DNA of 6,522 nucleotides from positions 1 through 6,522 of the forward strand of contig SKZA01000113.1 in assembly GCA_007127595.1 (NCBI GenBank), read 5' to 3'. Under the pieces are notes generated by a model that did not search any database, was not told the DNA's origin, and saw only the letters and a program-made list of their open reading frames with translations. This DNA is from Kiritimatiellia bacterium (GTDB taxonomy: Bacteria; Verrucomicrobiota; Kiritimatiellia; SLAD01). Both the position numbers and the translations under genes were made by a program. Shown one piece after another: positions 1-4,899 of the stretch (its first letter is position 1; each line of letters opens with the position of its first letter).

Positions 1-42
1 CAGGACGGCGATGAGAATGAACCAGGTAGTATTCAGATCCAT
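1..42 (-). CDS. cydB: Cytochrome bd quinol oxidase subunit II, N-terminal fragment
   Basis: Only the first 14 codons are inside the window, reading MDLNTTWFILIAVL on the minus strand; the rest lies beyond the left edge. This short start, with Asp-Leu followed by a hydrophobic Trp-containing stretch, is typical of CydB, the second integral membrane subunit of the bd oxidase. It stands directly downstream of cydA on the same strand, the standard cydAB order. A GGGAG ribosome binding site lies 8 nt before the ATG. The identification rests on the start motif and the neighbour, since most of the protein cannot be seen. The 156-bp gap to cydA is larger than the near-contiguous spacing common in cydAB operons and contains hairpins. 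Confidence 0.82.
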   Translation of the reverse strand, partial: MDLNTTWFILIAVL

Positions 43-72
43 GAGATGGTCTCCCTTTTCGAGTGAATCCTT

Positions 73-91
73 GTCGCGTGTAGCATGCGAC
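73..91. repeat. Short hairpin in the cydB leader
   Basis: GTCGCGTG at 73-80 and CATGCGAC at 84-91 pair as an 8-bp stem with one G-T wobble and a 3-nt TAG loop. It lies 31 bp upstream of the cydB start codon within the cydA-cydB gap. Transcribed on the minus strand it would fold just ahead of the cydB ribosome binding site. There is no T-tract, so it is not an intrinsic terminator. A role in mRNA processing or stability is speculative. Confidence 0.4.
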
Positions 92-99
92 GTGTATCC

Positions 100-121
100 G
101 CGACGAGGGCGTCGCGGCTCC
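100..121 (-). repeat. GGAG-headed REP-like hairpin (left partner of a head-to-head pair)
   Basis: On the minus strand the tetranucleotide GGAG (121-118) is followed by CC and then a perfect 6-bp stem, GCGACG/CGTCGC, closed by a CCCT loop. The partner at 131-154 has the same layout on the opposite strand. The two GGAG heads face each other across 9 nt (122-130). A GGAG or GTAG head followed by a palindrome is the known signature of REP elements mobilised by RAYT transposases; assigning this copy to that class is an inference. Confidence 0.5.
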
Positions 122-130
122 ATCTTGCAT

Positions 131-154
131 GGAGGCCCGACGCCCTCGTCGGGC
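131..154 (+). repeat. GGAG-headed REP-like hairpin (right partner of a head-to-head pair)
   Basis: GGAG (131-134) is followed by a perfect 8-bp stem, GCCCGACG (135-142) and CGTCGGGC (147-154), with loop CCCT. With the minus-strand partner it also makes a 14-bp perfect inverted repeat (101-114 and 138-151), so the whole segment could extrude as one larger cruciform or fold as a long RNA stem. It sits between cydA and cydB, where the transcript could use it to protect the upstream message or reduce read-through. Confidence 0.55.
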
Positions 155-198
155 TGGCATTCCATCTAAGCTTTATGCAGGTAATCACGTTATGCGCT

Positions 199-1584
199 CT
201 AATACGCGTGTGCGCCTGAAAGTTCTTCTTTCGATTCTTCGCGCGGCGTTTCGCCCGGTTTGGGTGGGCGCGCGAACCGATGTACCAGATAGAAGCCGAG
301 TGCGGCCAATACGCCGTAGACGACCGTGAACGTGATCATGGAAATCCATACCGTGGCGGCGCCGACGATGGGCGTGACGCCGTCCTTCGTCAGCAGCAGG
401 CCGTACACGACCCATGGTTGCCGGCCCATTTCCGCGACCATCCACCCGGCGGTGTTGGCGACAAACGGCATGAACAACATGAAAAGGCAGACCTTTAGGA
501 AGAGGGGGTTCGTGTCGAGCCGGTTGCGCCACCAATTCACCAGCCCCCAAATGCTTACCAGGATGAAGAGCATGCCCAGTCCGACCATCAGGCGGAAACT
601 CCAGTAGACCACGGTGACCGGCGGGATGTAGTCGCCGGGGCCGTATTTTTCCTCGTACTGGGCTTGCAGGTCGCGCATGCCGATCACTTCCTGTGTCAGG
701 TTGTTATGCGCGAGGATGCTGAGCACGTACGGGATGCGAAATTCGCGGCGGCTGGTCATGTTTTCGCGGTCATGGATAGCGAACATCGACATGCTCGCAG
801 GCGACTCGGTTTCCCAGAGTCCTTCCATTGCGGCCAGTTTCATGGGTTGCAGTTTCACCGTGTCCTGGGCTTGTGTATGTCCCGTGGTGGCGGTGGCCAG
901 GCTGGCGACGGCGGTGAATACGAGGGCGATGCGCGCGGATTTCAGGAACATGTCGGTGCGATGTTTGTGCAGCAGGTTCCAGGCGCTGATCCCGAGCACG
1001 AACAGGCCGCCGGTAACGAATCCGGCGATGATGGTGTGGGGGATCTGGGCCAGCGCGCGTTCGTTGAGCAGGATGGCGATGAAATCGGCCAGTTCCGCCC
1101 GGTCATTGCGCAGCACATAGCCGACCGGCACTTGCATCCATGCGTTGGCGATGAGAATCCAAATGGCGGAAAGGTTGGAGGCAAACGCGACGAGCCAGAT
1201 ACAGAGGAGATGGAGTCCCTTCGACAGTTTGTTCCATCCGAACAGCCAGAGGCCGATGAAGGTGGATTCGATGAAGAACGCGGTAAGCGCTTCAATGGCG
1301 AGCGGGATACCGAAGATATCGCCGACGAACCGGGAATAACCGGACCAATTCATGCCGAACTGAAATTCCTGCACGATGCCGGTAACGACGCCGAGGGTGA
1401 ACAGGATCACGAAGAGTTTGCCCCAGAACAGCGTCATCTTCTTATAGGTCTCGTCGCCGGTCTTGTAATAGAACGTCTGCATGATCGCGACCAGTACGGA
1501 CAAGCCGAGCGTGATGGGCACGAAGATGAAGTGATAGACGGTGGTGATGCCGAATTGCCAGCGCGCGAGGAGTAATGCATCCAT
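199..1584 (-). CDS. cydA: Cytochrome bd quinol oxidase subunit I
   Basis: This is the 461-aa haem-carrying subunit of the bd oxidase. The complex is an inner-membrane terminal oxidase that oxidises quinol and reduces oxygen to water, usually with high oxygen affinity. Visible signatures in order are the axial haem ligand His18 (VYHFIF), acidic residues Glu98 and Glu106 in the third helix region, second haem ligand His183 (IPHTIIAGFV), quinol-site Lys249 and Glu254 in QPMKLAAMEGLWET, Arg331 and haem ligand Met333 in WSFRLMVGLG, and the family hallmark GRQPW at 387-391. These match the E. coli residues His19, Glu99, Glu107, His186, Lys252, Glu257, Arg391 and Met393. Several long hydrophobic segments fit a multi-pass protein. 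It is shorter than the 522-aa E. coli protein mainly after the quinol site, so it belongs to the short Q-loop type. The ATG has a modest GGGA ribosome binding site 7 nt upstream. cydB follows on the same strand; nikR is divergent. Confidence 0.97.
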   Translation of the reverse strand: MDALLLARWQFGITTVYHFIFVPITLGLSVLVAIMQTFYYKTGDETYKKMTLFWGKLFVILFTLGVVTGIVQEFQFGMNWSGYSRFVGDIFGIPLAIEALTAFFIESTFIGLWLFGWNKLSKGLHLLCIWLVAFASNLSAIWILIANAWMQVPVGYVLRNDRAELADFIAILLNERALAQIPHTIIAGFVTGGLFVLGISAWNLLHKHRTDMFLKSARIALVFTAVASLATATTGHTQAQDTVKLQPMKLAAMEGLWETESPASMSMFAIHDRENMTSRREFRIPYVLSILAHNNLTQEVIGMRDLQAQYEEKYGPGDYIPPVTVVYWSFRLMVGLGMLFILVSIWGLVNWWRNRLDTNPLFLKVCLFMLFMPFVANTAGWMVAEMGRQPWVVYGLLLTKDGVTPIVGAATVWISMITFTVVYGVLAALGFYLVHRFARPPKPGETPREESKEELSGAHAY

Positions 1585-1615
1585 AATGAATTCCCATTTC
1601 TAGTTTCGTCGTCAC

Positions 1616-1644
1616 AGCGTAGGGAGGCGCGGCCGTCGGCACAA
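1616..1644 (-). promoter_or_regulatory. Weak candidate promoter for cydA
   Basis: Read on the minus strand, TTGTGC (1644-1639) lies 17 bp before TACGCT (1621-1616), about 30 bp upstream of the cydA start. Each hexamer matches only three of six positions of the sigma-70 consensus. Spacing and location fit, but the sequence match is poor, so this is a suggestion only. Confidence 0.18.
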
Positions 1645-1722
1645 TAGGGGAAAGCCCGATTCATCACCGCGCTGCACGAGGGCGTGGCGAGCGCGCAACA
1701 ATACGGAGGCGTCCTTTTATCG

Positions 1723-1750
1723 TTGATTCTTTCCGTGAGGGCGTGATAGT
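1723..1750 (+). promoter_or_regulatory. Candidate sigma-70-type promoter for nikR
   Basis: TTGATT (1723-1728) and GATAGT (1745-1750) are separated by 16 bp and each match four of six consensus positions. Transcription would start near 1757, immediately before the inverted repeat at 1759-1784, a geometry suited to autorepression. No experimental support can be read from the sequence. Confidence 0.3.
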
Positions 1751-1758
1751 TTCGTGTG

Positions 1759-1784
1759 TATTACGAATAATAAGAAAGGTAATA
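1759..1784. promoter_or_regulatory. Candidate NikR operator (TATTAC-N14-GTAATA)
   Basis: TATTAC (1759-1764) and GTAATA (1779-1784) form a perfect 6-bp inverted repeat with a 14-bp spacer, directly upstream of nikR. NikR tetramers bind spaced dyads, for example GTATGA-N16-TCATAC in E. coli; GTGTTAC/GTAACAC-type sites are recognised by some other NikR proteins and are closer to this one. The right arm overlaps the nikR ribosome binding site, so occupancy would block expression of nikR itself. AT-rich dyads can arise by chance, hence the moderate confidence. Confidence 0.4.
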
Positions 1785-1786
1785 TC

Positions 1787-2212
1787 ATGCGTGCGGATAC
1801 GGTGCGTCGATTGAGTCTGACCATGCCGGGGTCGTTGTTAAAGCGATTGGACGCCATGGTGCGGCGGAAAGGGTATGCCAACCGATCCCAGGCCGTGGCG
1901 GATCTTGTGGAAGGGGGGCTGGTGTCGGAGGAGGCCCGCCGCGGGAAGGAGCGGGTCGCCGGTAATATCACCCTTGTCTACGATCATCACAAGCGCGGCC
2001 TGCAGGCCAAACTTACGGATATCCAGCACGGGCATGAAGGGCTGGTGGTCGCCGTCATGCACGTGCATTTGGATCATGATCATTGCATGGAGGTGCTGGC
2101 GGTGCGCGGGCGGAGCGATCTGGTGCATCAACTGGCCGATGAATTAACGACGGTGAAGGGCGTGACGCACGGGAAGCTAACGGTTACGCGGACGGAGAGT
2201 CGTGGCGAGTAG
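1787..2212 (+). CDS. nikR: Nickel-responsive transcriptional regulator NikR
   Basis: The 141-aa product matches the NikR family in length and architecture. Residues 1-50 form a ribbon-helix-helix DNA-binding domain (beta strand around RRLSLTMP, then LLKRLDAMV and NRSQAVADLV). Residues 60-135 form the ACT-like tetramerisation and nickel-sensing domain. All four square-planar nickel ligands are present: His81 (IQH), His92 and His94 (HVH), and Cys100 (HDHC), matching E. coli His76, His87, His89 and Cys95. Nickel binding lets the tetramer bind operator DNA and repress nickel uptake genes. The ATG at 1787 is preceded by AAAGG at 7 nt. A GTG at 1754 is in frame but would add 11 residues before the conserved start. 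No nickel transporter or nickel enzyme gene is visible nearby. The following gene, an outer membrane protein 223 bp downstream, could be a target or co-transcribed gene. The family's other metal specificities cannot be excluded. Confidence 0.94.
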   Translation: MRADTVRRLSLTMPGSLLKRLDAMVRRKGYANRSQAVADLVEGGLVSEEARRGKERVAGNITLVYDHHKRGLQAKLTDIQHGHEGLVVAVMHVHLDHDHCMEVLAVRGRSDLVHQLADELTTVKGVTHGKLTVTRTESRGE

Positions 2213-2239
2213 GGCGGCTTGTGCGATGAGGTTGTTTGT

Positions 2240-2263
2240 CCGCCGCCTTACGGCGGCGGCTAC
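2240..2263 (-). repeat. GTAG-headed REP-like element, copy 1
   Basis: On the minus strand GTAG (2263-2260) is followed by a perfect 8-bp stem, CCGCCGCC and GGCGGCGG, around a GTAA loop, 24 nt in all. Twenty-three bases of this copy plus its flank (2243-2265) recur exactly at 2327-2349. It begins 27 bp after the nikR stop codon. The GTAG head with an adjoining palindrome is the hallmark of REP sequences recognised by RAYT transposases. It could also slow 3' decay of the nikR mRNA. Confidence 0.65.
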
Positions 2264-2274
2264 TGTTATCGTGC

Positions 2275-2298
2275 GTAGCCGCGCTGGTCACAGCGCGG
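2275..2298 (+). repeat. GTAG-headed REP-like element, copy 2 (opposite strand)
   Basis: GTAG (2275-2278) is followed by a perfect 8-bp stem, CCGCGCTG (2279-2286) and CAGCGCGG (2291-2298), with loop GTCA. It has the same 4+8+4+8 layout as copies 1 and 3 but a different stem sequence and the opposite orientation. Compensated changes in both arms indicate that the stem structure, not just the sequence, has been kept. Confidence 0.6.
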
Positions 2299-2323
2299 AT
2301 GCATTATCCGATGACTCCGCCTT

Positions 2324-2347
2324 CCACCGCCTTACGGCGGCGGCTAC
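2324..2347 (-). repeat. GTAG-headed REP-like element, copy 3
   Basis: On the minus strand GTAG (2347-2344) precedes CCGCCGCC, loop GTAA and GGCGGTGG. The stem is identical to copy 1 except for one position that leaves a G-U wobble pair. It lies 84 bp from copy 1 in the same orientation. It is also bracketed by a separate 9-bp inverted repeat, CGCGGATGC (2294-2302) and GCATCCGCG (2359-2367). Confidence 0.63.
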
Positions 2348-2435
2348 TGGCGGGGCACGCATCCGCGTTCCTCAAAGAAGAATTAGCGACGGTAGAGGTC
2401 CGTTAAAGTAACGAAACAGGAAGAAGGAGACAGGG

Positions 2436-3209
2436 ATGAAGAATAGAGCATGTGCATGGATCATGGGAATGGTGTTGGCGTCGACGTTGTCGGCGGGGGC
2501 GCATCACGCGATGGAATTCATTGAGACGGAGAGCTATACGACGCCAATGAAGGGGGAGAAGATTATCTATGTCCGCTATGATTACATGGCGCCGGATAAG
2601 GATGATTCTTCGTTGGATCGCTGGGAATGGACGCCCGGTTTTGCATTCGGTATTACCGATCGCCTGATGTTCGATATTCATACGCATTATGCGCAATTCA
2701 ATATCGGCCAGATCGAGGAGGATGAGCGGGAGCAGTTTGGTGACCGCGATCCCTCGCCGTTCTTCGAGGCGGTTTCCGTGGCGCTACAATATCGTGTGAC
2801 GGAGGACTGGTACCTGGACGTCGCGGTGGCCGGACAGGTGGAGATTCCGTTCCGGCGCGCGCGCGATTTGCTGGATGCCGAGGAAGTGTATGAGGCCATT
2901 CTTATCCTGTCCAAGCCGTTCGGCGCGCACGGGAACGTGACACTGAACCTCATCTACGGCATCGAAGGATCGGACGATCATTGGGAGTTTGCGTTGGGCG
3001 TCAAGACCCCGATCTCCGCCGATCCGCACGGGATCGCCGCCGGGATTGAATTGCTGGGCGACATCGACGATATCGAAGATAGCTGGTCGGTGATCCCGGG
3101 CGTGTACATGCCGATCGGCGGACCGGACACGATCCTCAAGACGGGCGTGGAGATCGGAAAGAACGCCGATTCGACCGCGTTCAGCATCTCGCTGATGCAT
3201 CTGTTCTGA
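2436..3209 (+). CDS. Secreted beta-barrel-like outer membrane protein, function unknown
   Basis: The 257-aa product starts with a clear signal peptide: basic MKNR, a hydrophobic run to about residue 20, and an AGA cleavage motif at 20-22. The mature protein would begin His-His-Ala-Met. After that come alternating polar/hydrophobic stretches rich in aromatic residues, typical of beta strands (for example around IIYVRYDYMA, RLMFDIHTHYAQF and AVSVALQYRV). The chain ends in Phe (ISLMHLF), as expected for BAM-assembled barrels. There are no long hydrophobic helices beyond the signal. This fits a small outer membrane barrel of the loosely defined 'transporter' type. Substrate is unknown. AAGGAG lies 6 nt before the ATG. 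nikR is upstream on the same strand, separated by REP-like hairpins, so a metal-related role is conceivable but unproven. A CGTTA-N3-TAACG dyad lies at 2401-2413 in its leader. Confidence 0.7.
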   Translation: MKNRACAWIMGMVLASTLSAGAHHAMEFIETESYTTPMKGEKIIYVRYDYMAPDKDDSSLDRWEWTPGFAFGITDRLMFDIHTHYAQFNIGQIEEDEREQFGDRDPSPFFEAVSVALQYRVTEDWYLDVAVAGQVEIPFRRARDLLDAEEVYEAILILSKPFGAHGNVTLNLIYGIEGSDDHWEFALGVKTPISADPHGIAAGIELLGDIDDIEDSWSVIPGVYMPIGGPDTILKTGVEIGKNADSTAFSISLMHLF

Positions 3210-3219
3210 TCGGAGCCCG

Positions 3220-3235
3220 TCGTATCAAAATACGA
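3220..3235 (+). other. Small hairpin after the outer membrane protein gene
   Basis: TCGTAT (3220-3225) and ATACGA (3230-3235) form a 6-bp stem with a CAAA loop, 10 bp after the stop codon at 3207-3209. No T-run follows, so it is a poor intrinsic terminator. The sequence TAGAAT at 3236-3241 resembles a -10 element for cinA, but no matching -35 is visible. Confidence 0.22.
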
Positions 3236-3306
3236 TAGAATTGGTTTGCATCAGGGCGACCCGCTGGGCGAGCCTCTTGGAGGTATTTCCCGGGCAGAGT
3301 GTTCCT

Positions 3307-4545
3307 ATGTCGTCCTATTCACATGCTGAACTGATTTCCACGGGCGCCGAGCTATTAAGCGGACGATCCGTCAATACGCACGCGCGTCTGTTAGGCGAGC
3401 GGTTGGGCCGCTTGGGTATCGAGTTGAAACGCGATACGACCATCTCCGATGACTCGTTGACGATTCAGCGGGTTCTGCAGGAGGCCTTGCAGCGCGTCGA
3501 TCTTATCATTATCAGCGGCGGGTTGGGCCCGACGAACGACGACCTTACGCGCGAAGCCGTTGCCGACGTGCTGGGGCGAAGCGTCGTGTCGGATGAAGCG
3601 TCATTGCGCGCATTGCGCGAGCGGATGCGGCGCGCGGGTCGTCCATTAAATCCGGCGCGCGAACGCCAGGCGCGAATTGTCGAAGGCGCCATGGCCTTGT
3701 CCAACGCCGTCGGGCTTGCGCCCGGGCAGCGTCTTGAACATGAGGGCCGGGCCATCTTTCTATTGCCCGGTCCGCCGGCGGAGTTCGAGGCGGTGCTGGA
3801 CGAGCATGTCATCCCATGGCTGACGGAACAGCGTGGCGGGGCGGCCGCGTTGCGGGAGCGGGTTTTGTCGGTGTGCGGCTTGGCGGAGGCGGATATCGTG
3901 CAACGTTTCGAGGGTGCGAATTTTCCGCCCGCCGGGATTGTGACGGCGTATTGCGCCGCCGCCGGCCGGGTGGAGGTGCGCCTGCACCCGGAGCCGCATA
4001 CGGACGATGAGGCGCTGGACGCCGCAGCCGAACGCGCGGCCGAATTGCTGGGCGACGCAGTTTTTGCGAGGGAGCGTATTGAGCTGGAGGCGCTTGTCGG
4101 TCGCCTGCTCTCGGAGCGGGGACAGACACTGGCCACAGCGGAATCCTGCACGGGCGGGCTCATTGGCGAACGCATGACATCGGTCAGCGGCAGTTCGTCC
4201 TATTATTTGGGCGGTATCATTTCTTATGCGGACGACGTAAAGGTTGCCGAATTGGGTGTCGACTCCGATGTCCTGGCGCGGGAAGGAGCCGTCAGCGAGG
4301 CCGTGGTTCGGCAGATGGCCGAAGGGGTGCGAAGCCGATTCGGTGCGGATTACGGGTTGGCTGTGACGGGGATTGCCGGGCCGGAAGGCGGTACGGAGGC
4401 GAAACCCGTCGGTCTTGTTCATATTGCCGTTGCGCATGCCGGCGGGGTAACGGCGGAACGGCATGTCTTTCCGGGCAACCGCGCCACCATTCGCGCCTGG
4501 ACCTGTCGCAAGGCCCTCATGTTGCTGTTCCGCCAGTTGCGTTGA
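3307..4545 (+). CDS. cinA: CinA family protein: nicotinamide-nucleotide amidase with MoCF-like domain
   Basis: The 412-aa product has the standard two-domain CinA layout. Residues 6-172 are the molybdopterin-binding-like (MoCF/COG1058) domain, with GAELLSG near the start, GGLGPTNDDLT at 71-81 and LLPGPPAE at 152-159. In characterised homologues this domain has ADP-ribose pyrophosphatase activity. Residues 255-412 are the PncC amidase domain, with TAESCTGG at 277-284, SGSSSYYLGGIISY at 294-307 and VTGIAGPEGGTEAKPVG at 353-369. PncC converts NMN to nicotinate mononucleotide in NAD recycling. Length is normal for the family. I chose ATG 3307 because homologues begin just before an (A)E-(L/I)-I-S-T-G motif, here at residues 8-13; an in-frame TTG at 3241 would add 22 non-family residues. 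The best Shine-Dalgarno (GGAGG) lies about 24 nt upstream, unusually far. The name reflects a competence link in Streptococcus; nothing here indicates competence. Confidence 0.95.
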   Translation: MSSYSHAELISTGAELLSGRSVNTHARLLGERLGRLGIELKRDTTISDDSLTIQRVLQEALQRVDLIIISGGLGPTNDDLTREAVADVLGRSVVSDEASLRALRERMRRAGRPLNPARERQARIVEGAMALSNAVGLAPGQRLEHEGRAIFLLPGPPAEFEAVLDEHVIPWLTEQRGGAAALRERVLSVCGLAEADIVQRFEGANFPPAGIVTAYCAAAGRVEVRLHPEPHTDDEALDAAAERAAELLGDAVFARERIELEALVGRLLSERGQTLATAESCTGGLIGERMTSVSGSSSYYLGGIISYADDVKVAELGVDSDVLAREGAVSEAVVRQMAEGVRSRFGADYGLAVTGIAGPEGGTEAKPVGLVHIAVAHAGGVTAERHVFPGNRATIRAWTCRKALMLLFRQLR

Positions 4546-4611
4546 AACCCGTTTCGATGGTGACGCGGATGGGCGTGGCGAGGTAGGTCAGGTGTTGCTA
4601 TCCCAAAACTC

Positions 4612-4665
4612 GGCTCGGCGGGCGTGCCGCGCCGAAGCATCGCGAAGGCGGGAGCCTCGCCCTCC
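4612..4665 (-). repeat. GGAG-headed repeat, interrupted copy
   Basis: On the minus strand the copy starts with GGAG (4665-4662) and its first 15 nt match the copy at 4697-4711 at 13 of 15 positions. The direct repeat GGCGGG occurs at 4617-4622 and 4647-4652. Conceptually removing one repeat and the 24 nt between them would join GGCTC to GAGCC as a 5-bp stem with a GGCGG loop. This suggests that an insertion with a duplicated flank, or a slippage event, split an originally compact hairpin. Confidence 0.35.
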
Positions 4666-4696
4666 ACTTGCTAAGAGATTCCTTTGAAATTCTGAT

Positions 4697-4711
4697 GGAG
4701 GGTGACGCTCC
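4697..4711 (+). repeat. GGAG-headed repeat, degenerate copy
   Basis: GGAG (4697-4700) opens a 15-nt block, GGAGGGTGACGCTCC, that matches the minus-strand copy ending at 4665 at 13 of 15 positions and faces it head to head. The sequence after 4711 does not complete a clean stem, so the 3' half seems decayed. Confidence 0.35.
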
Positions 4712-4781
4712 GCGCAGCCGCCGTCCGGCTTCGGGATAGAGTGGTCTCTCTAAAATAGGCTCCATATCTCTTGGCTGTTCA

Positions 4782-4806
4782 GGGACGACACGGAGGTCGT
4801 CCCTCC
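4782..4806 (-). repeat. GGAG-headed REP-like hairpin (left partner)
   Basis: On the minus strand GGAG (4806-4803) leads into a perfect stem, GGACGAC and GTCGTCC (extendable by one G-C pair), around the 6-nt loop CTCCGT. It faces the copy at 4828-4852 across a 21-nt spacer. The same head-stem-loop plan and near-identical loop show that the two are members of one family. Confidence 0.6.
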
Positions 4807-4827
4807 AACAATCTACCGCAGTTTTCT

Positions 4828-4852
4828 GGAGGGACGGGCTCTGTCCCATCCC
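4828..4852 (+). repeat. GGAG-headed REP-like hairpin (right partner)
   Basis: GGAG (4828-4831) leads into the stem GGGACGGG (4831-4838) and CCCATCCC (4845-4852), eight positions with one C:A mismatch, around loop CTCTGT. It is the inverted partner of the copy at 4782-4806. Pairs of inverted REPs of this kind are called BIMEs in Enterobacteria. Confidence 0.58.
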
Positions 4853-4899
4853 GGTTCCCGGACGACATGGCGCGTCACGCCGATTATGCGGGCTTCTGT

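Larger units (their letters stand above)
1585..1786. other. Divergent control region between cydA and nikR
   Basis: This 202-bp gene-free stretch separates the two divergent genes and should carry both promoters. It holds the weak promoter candidates and the NikR-type inverted repeat listed separately. I looked for an FNR box (TTGAT-N4-ATCAA) and a Rex-like site for oxygen or redox control of cydA and saw neither. No small ORF in it looks convincing. Confidence 0.6.
4546..4899. other. Convergent intergenic region with palindromic repeats
   Basis: These 354 bp lie between the 3' ends of cinA (plus) and the TatD-family gene (minus). I find no credible gene: the ORFs crossing it are composed of repeat-derived sequence and lack family features. 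It contains four GGAG-headed repeat copies in two head-to-head pairs, annotated separately. The hairpins may end or insulate the two converging transcripts, although none has a T-tract on the appropriate strand. Confidence 0.7.

Noticed and set aside
664..1575. A long open frame of 303 codons on the plus strand opposite cydA
   Set aside because: It is the antisense of a convincing cydA, rich in His/Asp/Glu/Gly as expected from a mirrored membrane-protein gene, and shows no domain or ribosome binding site.
1723..1740. TTGAT as half of an FNR box controlling cydA or nikR
   Set aside because: The second half-site ATCAA is missing at the required 4-bp spacing.
1754..1786. GTG at 1754 as the nikR start
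   Set aside because: It would add 11 residues before the normal family start, would place the coding sequence over the putative operator, and has no ribosome binding site, whereas ATG 1787 has one at good spacing.
2240..2349. CRISPR array
   Set aside because: The repeats are few, palindromic, alternate in orientation and are unevenly spaced; there are no cas genes.
3465..4464. Two long open frames on the minus strand opposite cinA (3465-4175 and 3760-4464)
   Set aside because: Both lie within the well-supported cinA gene and their products are low-complexity Arg/Ser/Pro/Ala-rich, typical of antisense frames in GC-rich DNA.
4544..4555. GAAAC-CC-GTTTC as the cinA terminator
   Set aside because: A 2-nt loop is too tight, the stem is short and AT-leaning, and no T-tract follows.
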